Positions 1 through 7,021 are shown, counted from the first letter of the stretch. The stretch is DNA of 9,031 nt from Desulfotignum sp. (GCA_011390695.1 JAABRW010000437.1:1-9031), one strand, 5' to 3'. Numbers and translations are program-made. The notes: generated by a model not told the origin, from the sequence alone.

Positions 1-42
1 ATCCAGTTTATCAAGTTTTTCCCGGGGAACTGATCCGGTCAT
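1..42 (-). CDS. N-terminal fragment of an unidentified gene downstream of mttB
   Basis: An ATG on the minus strand at 42-40 opens a frame that stays open to the window edge and reads MTGSVPREKLDKLD. It begins 44 bp after the stop codon of the upstream methyltransferase gene on the same strand, so it would be the next gene of that transcript. A weak purine-rich GGAAGA lies about 8 bases before the ATG. A competing ATG in another frame just upstream runs into a stop within 13 codons. Fourteen residues are too few to assign a family. Partners often found near such methyltransferases include corrinoid proteins, other MttB paralogues and transporters, but nothing here selects among them. Confidence 0.4.
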   Translation of the reverse strand, partial: MTGSVPREKLDKLD

Positions 43-86
43 AATGCATTCTTCCGTTATTAAGGTTTATTGCAGCAGCCCAATTT

Positions 87-1547
87 TTACCTGTTCCGGG
101 TGAGTTCCCTGACACCGGCTTCCCGGATTTTTTTCATTTCAGCCAGGACATCATCAGGCAGTGCTGCCACCTTGTGATGGTCCAGAATATCTTCCAGGCG
201 TTCCTGGATGCGCCGGGCCATGTCTTTTTCCCCTTTGGCCTGCCAGGTCTCATAGGGTTCTCTGGCAAGCAACCGGGATCCCCACACTGCAGTGCGGCAG
301 TGGTCCAGGGTATGCCTGTGGGCCAGAAAATGCCCCCCCGGCCCGATATCGGCAATGACCTGCCGGCCGATGGTCTCCGCATCCACCCGGATGCCTTCCA
401 TGAATTTTTTTGCCATGCCCACGGCCTCGTTACCCAGCACCAGCTGGGCTGCCGAGCAGACCATGGCCTGGTCCAGGTATCCCACATCATGGATGAGGTT
501 CAGCCCGGAAAGGGCCTGGGTGATAATGGAAAACCCGCTTTCAAGACCGGCCTGGGCATCCACCACCTTGGCATCGCTGCACCCGGCATATCCCCAGGTG
601 GGCAGGCCGAATGATTGTGCCACTTCCGCCTGGGCAGAGATCCCGAGACTCATTTCCGGGTACCCCACCCCGAACACCCCGCTGCTCATATTCAGAATCT
701 GCACATTGCCGCTCAGGCACACCGGGCACCCCGGTTGACGCAGCTGGGACAGCACAAGGCACATGAGGGATTCCGCCGTGATCAGGGTAATGACACCGGC
801 CATGGTCATGGGACCTGTGGCCCCCATCTGTACGGCCGGGCCCGGCACCTGTGGAATAAAATGGTCTGCTGCCGCAAAAATCCGGTCCACGGTCTCTTCC
901 GGCTGTACCAAAGGGGAGATGGGCTCAGGATAAAGGGCCAGAAAGGGTTTTTGGCGAAGCTTGTCCATGCCGCCGGCCACCCGGGCTGCCATCTCAATCA
1001 CCAGCCGGGTGCCCGGGCCGGAATATCCGATAAACACAATGGGCTTGGTGGTGTTGGTGACCACTGCCTCGAATTCATACAGATCCGCGGCAATGGGGGG
1101 CACATCCTGGCATGACCCCATGGGCATCACCCAGTCGATATTTTCACAGGCATCTGCCACCTTTGCCCCGATGCCGATATCTGCCACCGTGGTGGGATGA
1201 ATTTCTTCTGTCCTGGCATCCTTGGTTCTGGGGCTGCCCGTAGAGGTACCGTAGTAGCTTTTGCGCCCCTCCACTTCCAGTGCCCGGTTCCCGTTTCTGT
1301 CGTACAGGGTGAATCCATTGGGGGCTGTGGTCAGACACTGCTTGACAATAAATTCCGGCACCCTGACCAGATGCCCGTCCACAAGAGCTCCGGCTTTTTG
1401 CAGCATCTGTCTGGCTTCTGGATGCAGTACCCTGAAACCCACACTGAACATCAGGTCAAAGGCCGCCCGCCTGATCTCAAATATCTGGTCATCGCTTAAA
1501 ATCCGCATATACGGCTGCCGGGCCTGTGTGGCGCCTGAATTGATCAT
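87..1547 (-). CDS. MttB-family (trimethylamine/quaternary-amine) corrinoid methyltransferase, non-pyrrolysine type
   Basis: This 486-residue protein belongs to the MttB family (COG5598), which moves a methyl group from a methylamine or quaternary amine to the cobalt of a partner corrinoid protein in the cytoplasm. Family features visible are an N-terminal segment starting with an ILSDDQIFEI helix, the SYYGTSTGSPRTKD stretch near 98-110, the GCSDAKVVDAQAG segment at 322-334, and the LIHDVGYLD segment at 351-359. The length matches the roughly 470-500 residues usual for the family. Archaeal trimethylamine MttB carries pyrrolysine (an in-frame UAG) near residue 334; here the frame is open throughout, so the protein resembles the non-pyrrolysine branch, whose known members act on glycine betaine, proline betaine, carnitine or gamma-butyrobetaine. 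The substrate cannot be read from sequence. The start was chosen because AAGGAGGAG lies just before this ATG; an in-frame extension to 1634 is cysteine/tryptophan-rich and unlike the family. No corrinoid protein or reactivase gene is visible in the window. Confidence 0.9.
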   Translation of the reverse strand: MINSGATQARQPYMRILSDDQIFEIRRAAFDLMFSVGFRVLHPEARQMLQKAGALVDGHLVRVPEFIVKQCLTTAPNGFTLYDRNGNRALEVEGRKSYYGTSTGSPRTKDARTEEIHPTTVADIGIGAKVADACENIDWVMPMGSCQDVPPIAADLYEFEAVVTNTTKPIVFIGYSGPGTRLVIEMAARVAGGMDKLRQKPFLALYPEPISPLVQPEETVDRIFAAADHFIPQVPGPAVQMGATGPMTMAGVITLITAESLMCLVLSQLRQPGCPVCLSGNVQILNMSSGVFGVGYPEMSLGISAQAEVAQSFGLPTWGYAGCSDAKVVDAQAGLESGFSIITQALSGLNLIHDVGYLDQAMVCSAAQLVLGNEAVGMAKKFMEGIRVDAETIGRQVIADIGPGGHFLAHRHTLDHCRTAVWGSRLLAREPYETWQAKGEKDMARRIQERLEDILDHHKVAALPDDVLAEMKKIREAGVRELTRNR

Positions 1548-1550
1548 GCA

Positions 1551-1559
1551 CTCCTCCTT
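1551..1559 (-). promoter_or_regulatory. Ribosome binding site that fixes the mttB-family start
   Basis: The minus strand reads AAGGAGGAG ending 3 bases before the ATG at 1547-1545, with the AGGAGG core 5 bases away. This strong Shine-Dalgarno match decides the start in favour of residue MINSG over the longer in-frame extension. Confidence 0.85.
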
Positions 1560-1704
1560 TGCCTTGAAAGCTGTATGTGAACAGTATTTTCTGATACCGG
1601 CAATACCACAAAAACAGCAGCACCACCAGACCATGGCAATGAATTTTTTTCATCTATCTGGAAACCAAAAAAAGATGGATGGGAAAAAAAAGCAGGATCG
1701 GGGG

Positions 1705-1733
1705 TTTACAGGGCTTTGGGAAGTTTTTATATT
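1705..1733 (+). promoter_or_regulatory. Predicted sigma-70-type promoter for rnhA, placed for a leaderless transcript
   Basis: TTTACA (1705-1710, 5 of 6 to TTGACA) and TATATT (1728-1733, 5 of 6 to TATAAT) are separated by exactly 17 bases. A start of transcription 6-8 bases after the -10 box would fall at about 1739-1741, which is the rnhA ATG itself (1740). No Shine-Dalgarno sequence lies at normal distance before that ATG; the nearest purine run (GGGAAG, 1718-1723) is too far away and lies inside the spacer. The motif is seen directly; its use as a promoter is inference. Confidence 0.6.
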
Positions 1734-1739
1734 AATGTT

Positions 1740-2423
1740 ATGAAATTTTATGCTGTCGCTGCCGGTCGCACCACCGGCATTTTTACATCATGGCCCGAGG
1801 CACAGGCCCAGGTTACCGGATTTCCCGGTGCTGTTTTCAAAAGCTTCAAGACAAAAAAAGAAGCCGAAGCCTTTCTTGCAGATCCGGTTCTGGGTACAAA
1901 ACCAGGTACCGCCAAAAAACAAAAAAATTCTGACCTGACAGACAGACCTGATGTACACACATATCCCAAAGGAACCATTGTTGTTTACACCGACGGCAGT
2001 GCCATCGGCAACCCCGGACCCGGCGGCTACGGGGTGGTGATTCAGACGGAAGAAGATGAACCGGCCCGGGAATTATCCGGAGGATGCAACCACACCACCA
2101 ACAACCGCATGGAGATGACGGCGGTAATCAAGGCCCTGGAAACCCTTGAAAGGACCAGCCGCCCTGTGGTGCTGCACTCTGACTCTAAATATGTGGTGGA
2201 TGCCCTGAACAAGGGGTGGGCACAAAACTGGCACAAAAGAAACTGGCACAAATCCGACGGAAACCCTGCCTTGAATACTGATTTGTGGCAGCGGCTGCTG
2301 CCCCTGTCACAGGCCCTGGATGTGCGGTTTGTATGGGTCAGGGGTCACAGCGGCAATCCTTTGAACGAACGCTGCGATATCCTTGCCAATACAGCAGCCC
2401 GGCGGATCAGTGCACGCGAATAA
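1740..2423 (+). CDS. rnhA: Ribonuclease HI with N-terminal viroplasmin-like hybrid-binding domain
   Basis: This 227-residue enzyme cuts the RNA strand of RNA/DNA hybrids, removing R-loops and primer RNA. Residues 1-48 form a viroplasmin / caulimovirus-type domain (KFYAVAAGRTTGIFTSW, then GFPGAVFKSFKTKKEAEAFL), which in eukaryotic RNase H1 and some bacterial homologues binds the hybrid. A linker of about 30 residues leads to the RNase H fold (about 78-222). All catalytic residues are visible: D85 in YTDGS, E125 in NNRMEM, D148 in HSDSKYV, H203 in RGHSGN and D213 in NERCDILAN. Their spacing closely matches D10, E48, D70, H124 and D134 of the E. coli enzyme. The ATG start gives exactly the canonical KFYAV domain beginning; an upstream in-frame TTG at 1716 would add eight non-conserved residues. 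The gene stands alone, divergent from the methyltransferase gene and convergent with tsaB, whose stop is 28 bp away. No clear terminator lies between them. Confidence 0.95.
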   Translation: MKFYAVAAGRTTGIFTSWPEAQAQVTGFPGAVFKSFKTKKEAEAFLADPVLGTKPGTAKKQKNSDLTDRPDVHTYPKGTIVVYTDGSAIGNPGPGGYGVVIQTEEDEPARELSGGCNHTTNNRMEMTAVIKALETLERTSRPVVLHSDSKYVVDALNKGWAQNWHKRNWHKSDGNPALNTDLWQRLLPLSQALDVRFVWVRGHSGNPLNERCDILANTAARRISARE

Positions 2424-2451
2424 AAGGATAAAAACCAGTCTTGTATACTTG

Positions 2452-3108
2452 CTACCTGATATAGGCAGGGGTGAGGGTGTTTTCAGGAGATGCAAAAAAA
2501 TCAGAGGAAAAAAGTGCAGGCCGGGCCAGGGCAGCGGCACTGATGTGGTCCATGTCCGGATGTGCCAGACAGGCCTGACCCCGGGTCTGCTCCAGGATCA
2601 TATCCTGGTAAGCCCTGGCCCCGGACCCCGCAAACACGGTATCCGGGGATCGGGCCAGGGATATGGCCTGTTCCGGAGCGCAGACCTTTTCCGGAGATTT
2701 GTACACCAGCTGCCCTTTGTCAAAATGGTATACCGCGCAATACACCTGGCTGCGCCGGGCATCCATCATGGCACACACCGGCACACCGGCATGGGCGAAC
2801 CGAAAACCGATACCATCCAGGCTGGATGCACCTGCTGCAGGCCGGGATGTGGCAAAGGCCAGCCCCATTACCGTGGATATGCCGATACGCAGGCCGGTGA
2901 AGCTTCCCGGACCCCTGGCTGCCAAAAATCCGTCTATTTGTGTTAAGGCAAATCCGGCCCGATCCGGGAACACAGCAGTGATCATGGACAAAAGCCGCCT
3001 GGAGTGGGTCAGGCGGCTTTGCCAGAAAGCCTCGTACACGAGCTGTGACTGATGAAAGACAGCCAGGCTGCACCCGGGTTCAGCCGTGCTCAGGGCAAGA
3101 ATGTTCAC
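2452..3108 (-). CDS. tsaB: tRNA t6A biosynthesis protein TsaB
   Basis: TsaB is the non-catalytic scaffold paralogue of TsaD in the TsaB-TsaD-TsaE complex that transfers threonylcarbamoyl from threonylcarbamoyl-AMP to A37 of ANN-decoding tRNAs. The 218-residue protein has the ASKHA-type N-terminus (MNILALSTAEPGCSLAV), the signature GPGSFTGLRIG at 66-76 and the MDARRSQVY segment at 115-123. Length is normal for the family. The start is a GTG that shares bases with the lon stop codon (GTGA, 3105-3108 on the minus strand). A GGAG lies 11 bases upstream inside the lon coding end, so translation is probably coupled to lon. The C-terminal part is more divergent, as usual for TsaB. No tsaD or tsaE gene is in the window. 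Confidence 0.93.
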   Translation of the reverse strand: MNILALSTAEPGCSLAVFHQSQLVYEAFWQSRLTHSRRLLSMITAVFPDRAGFALTQIDGFLAARGPGSFTGLRIGISTVMGLAFATSRPAAGASSLDGIGFRFAHAGVPVCAMMDARRSQVYCAVYHFDKGQLVYKSPEKVCAPEQAISLARSPDTVFAGSGARAYQDMILEQTRGQACLAHPDMDHISAAALARPALFSSDFFASPENTLTPAYIR

Positions 3109-5519
3109 GCCTGTTTTGTCTCCTGGTCCTGTGCATCTCTTTCCGGCATCTCTTCCAGGGCAATTTCAAGCACCTGGTCCACGTCCCTGACACAGGTAAA
3201 CTTTAACTTGCTTTTGATGTTTTTGGGAATATCATACAGATCTTTTTTGTTTTTTTCCGGTATGATCACATGCTTGATGCCGGCCCGCAGGGCGCCCAGG
3301 GCTTTTTCCTTGAGTCCGCCGATAGGCAGCACCCGGCCCCGCAAAGAAACCTCTCCTGTCATGCCGACTTTGTTGTTCACCTTGCGGCCGCAAAATGCCG
3401 ACACCAGTGCGGTGACCATGGCGATGCCGGCGGAGGGGCCGTCCTTGGGAATGGCGCCTGCCGGCACATGGATGTGGATATCCTGGTTGTCAAAGGCATC
3501 CTTGTCAATACCCAGCCGTTCCTGGTTGGATTTGGTATAGGTAAGGGCGGCCCGGGCCGATTCCTGCATGATTTCACCGATCTGGCCGGTGACCATGAGC
3601 TCGCCCTTGCCCGGGAACAAAGATACTTCAATATACAGGGTTTCTCCCCCCACCTCGGTCCAGGCAAGCCCGGTGGCAAGACCCACCTGGCTTTCCTCCT
3701 GGTCCAGCTCAGTCAGATACTGGGGCGGTCCCAGGTACCGGGTAAGGTTCTGCCGGGTGATGGCAAATTTGCCTTTTTTGCCTTCGGCAATTTTTCTGGC
3801 AATTTTCCGGCAGATGGTATCCAGTTTACGTTCCAGCTCCCGCAAACCTGCCTCCAGGGTATGTTCGGTAACAATGGATTCCATGGCATTGGGGCTGATT
3901 TTGATGGACCGGCGGATCAACCCGTTGTCCCGCAACTTTCTGGGCAAAAGGTGGGTCCTGGCAATTTCCATTTTTTCCTGGTGTGTATACCCGGGTATCC
4001 GGATCACCTCCATTCTGTCCAGCAGTGCTGAAGGAATGGTATCGGCAATATTGGCCGTCAATATAAACATCACATTTGACAGATCAAAGGGAATGTTCAG
4101 GTAATGATCGGAAAATTCATAGTTCTGTTCCGGGTCCAGGGCTTCCAGCAGGGCGGATGAGGGATCTCCCCTGAAATCATTGCCCAGTTTATCGATCTCA
4201 TCCAGCATGAACACCGGGTTATTGGTCCCGCACTGCCGCAGTCCCTGGAGAATACGGCCGGGCATGGATCCGATATAGGTTCTTCTATGGCCCCGGATTT
4301 CCGCCTCATCCCGTATGCCGCCCAGAGATACCCTGTGGAATTTGCGTTTCATGGATTTGGCAATGGCCTGGCCAAGGGAGGTTTTTCCCACACCGGGCGG
4401 CCCCACAAAGCAGATGATCTGCCCCTTTTTTTTGGGATTGAGTTTGCGTACGCTCAAATATTCCAGAATACGCTCCTTGATCTTTTCCAGACCGAAATGG
4501 TTGCGGTCCAGCACATCCCGGGCCCGGCCAATGTCCAGCACATCCTTTGTGGAACGGCTCCAGGGCAGTTCCACAATGGTATCCAGATAGGTTCTGACCA
4601 CCGAGGCCTCAGAAGAATCCGAATGCATCTGCTCCAGGCGCTTAAGCTGTTTTACAGCCTCCTGCTCCCCTTCCTTGGGCAGTTTGCATTTTTTTATTTT
4701 GGCTCTGAACTCCTTGAGCTCAGCCAGTTTTTCATCACTTTCCCCCAGTTCCCTGTGGATGGCCTTGACCTGTTCCCGCAGATAATAATCCCGCTGGTTT
4801 TTGGAAATTTCATCTTTGACATCGGTCTGGATTTTGGCCTGGACTGTTGACAGGGCAAGCTCTTTTGCCAGCAGATCATTGACTTTTTTGAGCCGCTCAG
4901 CTGTCTCATTCATCTCCAGCAGCTCCTGGGCATCTTCCACCCGCAGATGTAAATTGGAGGCCACAAGATCCGCCAGTTTGCCCGGTGAATCAATATGGGA
5001 CAAAAGGTCTCCGATATCCCCGGACAGTTCCCCTTTCAATGCCAGCAGCTTTTCACTGTTCTCCTTGACATTGCGCATCAATGCTTCAACAGCAATATCC
5101 ATTTCTTCAGGTTCGTGTTCCTCCAGGATCTCGATAACCACTTTGAAAAAAGAGCGTTTTTTCACATAAGACACAGCTTTTGCCGTGACAATTCCCTGTA
5201 CCAGTGCCTTGATACGGCCGTCAGGCAGTTTTATCATCTTCTGGACACGCCCCACGGTCCCGATCTCATAGACATCTTCTATGCCGGGTTTTTCCACCTC
5301 TGCATCCTTCTGGGCCGTCAAAAAGATATACCGGTCATACTCCATGCATTCTTCCATGGCTTTGATGGATTTTTCCCGGCCCACAAACAGGGGCAGCAGC
5401 ATATCCGTAAACACCACAATATCTCTGACCGGCATCATGGGAAGGGATCTGGGTATATTTTCGATATTGCTTTCTTTTTCTATTACTTCAATGAGATCAT
5501 CAATATCAGCTTCCGCCAT
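3105..5519 (-). CDS. lon: ATP-dependent Lon protease (LonA type)
   Basis: The 804-residue protein is a full-length LonA: a cytoplasmic hexameric AAA+ serine protease that degrades misfolded and specific regulatory proteins. Domains in order are the N-terminal substrate-binding domain (about 25-215, beginning LPMMPVRDIVVFTDMLLPLFVGRE), a coiled-coil helical region (about 215-320), the AAA+ module (about 325-590) and the protease domain (about 605-790). Walker A is GPPGVGKT at 373-380, Walker B ends in D440-E441, and sensor-1 N490 lies in ILTAN. The protease dyad is S696 in PKDGPSAG and K739 in GGLKEKA; the 43-residue spacing equals that of E. coli S679/K722. An AAGGAG Shine-Dalgarno sits 5 bases before the ATG (5525-5530, minus strand). 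tsaB follows with a 4-base overlap. The upstream region is shared with pilD and carries a possible heat-shock-type promoter (5651-5681) and an inverted repeat. No truncation or missing residue is seen. Confidence 0.98.
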   Translation of the reverse strand: MAEADIDDLIEVIEKESNIENIPRSLPMMPVRDIVVFTDMLLPLFVGREKSIKAMEECMEYDRYIFLTAQKDAEVEKPGIEDVYEIGTVGRVQKMIKLPDGRIKALVQGIVTAKAVSYVKKRSFFKVVIEILEEHEPEEMDIAVEALMRNVKENSEKLLALKGELSGDIGDLLSHIDSPGKLADLVASNLHLRVEDAQELLEMNETAERLKKVNDLLAKELALSTVQAKIQTDVKDEISKNQRDYYLREQVKAIHRELGESDEKLAELKEFRAKIKKCKLPKEGEQEAVKQLKRLEQMHSDSSEASVVRTYLDTIVELPWSRSTKDVLDIGRARDVLDRNHFGLEKIKERILEYLSVRKLNPKKKGQIICFVGPPGVGKTSLGQAIAKSMKRKFHRVSLGGIRDEAEIRGHRRTYIGSMPGRILQGLRQCGTNNPVFMLDEIDKLGNDFRGDPSSALLEALDPEQNYEFSDHYLNIPFDLSNVMFILTANIADTIPSALLDRMEVIRIPGYTHQEKMEIARTHLLPRKLRDNGLIRRSIKISPNAMESIVTEHTLEAGLRELERKLDTICRKIARKIAEGKKGKFAITRQNLTRYLGPPQYLTELDQEESQVGLATGLAWTEVGGETLYIEVSLFPGKGELMVTGQIGEIMQESARAALTYTKSNQERLGIDKDAFDNQDIHIHVPAGAIPKDGPSAGIAMVTALVSAFCGRKVNNKVGMTGEVSLRGRVLPIGGLKEKALGALRAGIKHVIIPEKNKKDLYDIPKNIKSKLKFTCVRDVDQVLEIALEEMPERDAQDQETKQA

Positions 5520-5540
5520 TCATACTCCTTTATCATTATT

Positions 5541-5586
5541 CAACCGGAACCTCTCCATTTTTAATTGATGTTGGGTCATCCGGTTG
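5541..5586. repeat. 8-bp inverted repeat in the lon/pilD divergent region
   Basis: CAACCGGA (5541-5548) and its exact reverse complement TCCGGTTG (5579-5586) flank a 30-base spacer. The pair lies 22-67 bases upstream of the lon start codon, so in lon mRNA it could form a long-loop hairpin. Alternatively the two arms could be half-sites for a looping regulator. Eight bases with this spacing may also arise by chance. Confidence 0.35.
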
Positions 5587-5650
5587 TAACAATTGTTTAA
5601 ATCAGGTATTTATATGTGAGACTACAATAAAACAGAATTGAATTTTTACA

Positions 5651-5681
5651 ATATCCAGGCTGAAAAATTTTCTTATTCAAG
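5651..5681 (-). promoter_or_regulatory. Possible sigma-32-like (heat-shock) promoter of lon
   Basis: On the minus strand CTTGAAT (5681-5675) matches the sigma-32 -35 consensus CTTGAAA in 6 of 7 positions. It is followed after 16 bases by CTGGATAT (5658-5651), which keeps only the C and the ATNT part of the -10 consensus CCCCATNT. Transcription would start near 5644 and give a leader of about 125 bases. lon is a classic heat-shock gene, which makes the call sensible, but the weak -10 box keeps it tentative. A sigma-70-like alternative exists: TTGTAA (5651-5646), 16 bases, TATTGT (5629-5624), 4 of 6 each. Confidence 0.3.
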
Positions 5682-5692
5682 GAAACATTTAC

Positions 5693-6466
5693 ATGACAAA
5701 CCAGTTTATGTGGACCCTGATACCGGCATTCATTTTCGGTGCCTGTGTGGGCAGTTTTTTAAATGTCTGTATCCACAGGATCCCGCGCAAAAAATCCATT
5801 GTATCACCCGGCTCTGCCTGTCCGGCCTGCAACAAGCCTATTCCTTTTTATGCCAATATCCCCCTGGCAGGCTTTTTTGCTTTAAGAGGGCGCTGCCTTT
5901 TCTGCCGCTCTGCCATTTCCTGGCGCTATCCGCTGGTGGAAGGCATCACAGGTATTGCCTGTGCGCTCATCTTTTGGCGCTTTGGCCTGACACTTGATGC
6001 GGTGGTCTGGTTTTTCTTTGTGGCCACCCTGCTGCTGGTATCTTTCATCGATCTGGATTTCCAGATCATTCCGGACTGCATCAGCATTCCCGGGATTTTC
6101 CTGTTCAGTGTCCTGGCATATTTTATTCTGGACATGCCATTATCCGCCATAGTTTACGGTATTCTGGCCGGCGGCGGCATCTTGTATGCTGTGGCCCTGG
6201 TGTATTATCTGGTACGCAGGCAGGAGGGTATGGGAGGGGGCGACATCAAGCTGCTGGCCATGATCGGGGCGGCCACGGGCGTTCCCGGCGTATTTTTCAC
6301 CCTTTTTGCCGGATCCGTTCTTGGCACCGTTGCCGGCGTAACCGCAATGCTGATCACCCCGAAAAACAGCGGACAGATGAGGATTCCTTTTGGTCCGTTT
6401 CTGTCAGCCGGGGCCGTGCTCTACGTTTTTTGCGGAAATTTTCTGATCACCTGGTATTTGTCATAA
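5693..6466 (+). CDS. pilD: Prepilin leader peptidase / N-methyltransferase (PilD/GspO type)
   Basis: This 257-residue inner-membrane aspartic protease cleaves the leader of type IV prepilins and type II secretion pseudopilins, and in the bifunctional form methylates the new N-terminus. The N-terminal membrane segment and cytoplasmic domain contain GACVGSFLNVCIHRIPR (16-32), and the zinc-binding pairs C43-x2-C46 and C68-x2-C71 with SWRYPLVEG after them, as in bifunctional PilD. The protease residues are in FIDLDFQIIPD (D120/D122 region) and the GGGD motif (D184). About seven to eight hydrophobic segments are visible. An AAGGA Shine-Dalgarno (5679-5683) lies 9 bases before the ATG. The gene is divergent from lon and ends 11 bp from the convergent cheX-like gene. 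No pilin, pilus or secretion genes are in the window, so it is an orphan here and its client proteins are encoded elsewhere. Confidence 0.95.
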   Translation: MTNQFMWTLIPAFIFGACVGSFLNVCIHRIPRKKSIVSPGSACPACNKPIPFYANIPLAGFFALRGRCLFCRSAISWRYPLVEGITGIACALIFWRFGLTLDAVVWFFFVATLLLVSFIDLDFQIIPDCISIPGIFLFSVLAYFILDMPLSAIVYGILAGGGILYAVALVYYLVRRQEGMGGGDIKLLAMIGAATGVPGVFFTLFAGSVLGTVAGVTAMLITPKNSGQMRIPFGPFLSAGAVLYVFCGNFLITWYLS

Positions 6467-6477
6467 TCTGGACCGGG

Positions 6478-6942
6478 TTATCGATTGTAACATACTTCAA
6501 TCACCACCTTGCCCATGGTGGTTTTAAATGGCAGCACCAATACAGGACTGGTGGATGCAGTATGCTCAATTGGCTGTTCCGGGCCCTGGCACATCCGGAT
6601 AAACTTTACCTTTATTTTTTTTCCCTGTTCCGCAATTTTCGTGGTCACATGTCCTGCCACCATATTACTGATCTCCCCCACTGCATCAAAGATTTCCTCA
6701 TCGATCCGGGTCATCTCCTCCCCGAACATGGCAGATACAATACCCAGAATGCTGGATTCGGTGAATGAAATGGCAGCAGAACCTTCAAGATCCCCTGTGA
6801 TCTCCAGCACCCCTGAAATATCTGCCAGCGGCTTTGTATCGGTTTTCAAAAAAGGGGGGTCCGGTTTCACTTTTACAGAAGCTGTGGTGTCAAGAATGTG
6901 CAAAGTGCCTTCAATAAATGGGTTGACAAGGATTGCGTCCAT
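6478..6942 (-). CDS. cheX: CheX-like chemotaxis phosphatase
   Basis: This 154-residue cytoplasmic protein belongs to the CheC/CheX/FliY phosphatase family, which dephosphorylates CheY-P. It opens with MDAILVNPFIEGTLHIL, typical of CheX, and contains one copy of the E-x2-N catalytic signature in EIFDAVGEISNMVAGH (E90 and N93). One active site is what CheX proteins have, whereas CheC usually has two. Length fits CheX. The start has a strong AGGAGG (6953-6948, minus strand) 5 bases upstream. No chemotaxis or flagellar genes adjoin it; the neighbours are pilD (convergent, 11 bp) and the HU gene (divergent). CheX-like domains also occur outside flagellar chemotaxis, for example with response regulators of twitching motility or other two-component systems, so the partner is not known. 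Confidence 0.85.
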   Translation of the reverse strand: MDAILVNPFIEGTLHILDTTASVKVKPDPPFLKTDTKPLADISGVLEITGDLEGSAAISFTESSILGIVSAMFGEEMTRIDEEIFDAVGEISNMVAGHVTTKIAEQGKKIKVKFIRMCQGPEQPIEHTASTSPVLVLPFKTTMGKVVIEVCYNR

Positions 6943-7021
6943 ATTTTCCTCCTGGTTTGCTCAACCTTACGTCTTTTCCACAAACAGGACAATGAATTTT
7001 TGAAAAAAAGTCAATAAATAC

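Noticed and set aside
174..614. Plus-strand open frames opposite the methyltransferase gene
   Set aside because: They are shadows of the conserved minus-strand coding sequence with no recognisable domain or ribosome binding site.
1548..1634. N-terminal extension of the MttB-family protein starting at 1634
   Set aside because: The extra 29 residues are rich in Cys and Trp, do not resemble the family N-terminus and span the strong ribosome binding site at 1551-1559.
1651..1681. Imperfect hairpin (CATCTATC with GATGGATG, 15-base loop) between the mttB and rnhA starts
   Set aside because: The stem is short, includes a G-T pair, has no U-tract on either strand and lies between divergent genes where a terminator is not expected.
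1548..1739. Sigma-54 promoter for the methyltransferase gene
   Set aside because: I searched for GG-N10-GC in the right orientation and found none; no convincing sigma-70 boxes were found on that strand either.
4287..4850. Long open frame on the plus strand opposite lon (187 codons)
   Set aside because: It lies wholly antisense to the conserved AAA+ and coiled-coil region of lon, has no family resemblance and reflects the codon bias of lon.
5520..5692. CIRCE/HrcA heat-shock operator upstream of lon
   Set aside because: The characteristic TTAGCACTC-N9-GAGTGCTAA inverted repeat is absent.
6986..7014. Promoter for cheX built on TTGACT (7014-7009, minus strand)
   Set aside because: The -35 match is good, but no acceptable -10 box lies 16-18 bases downstream.
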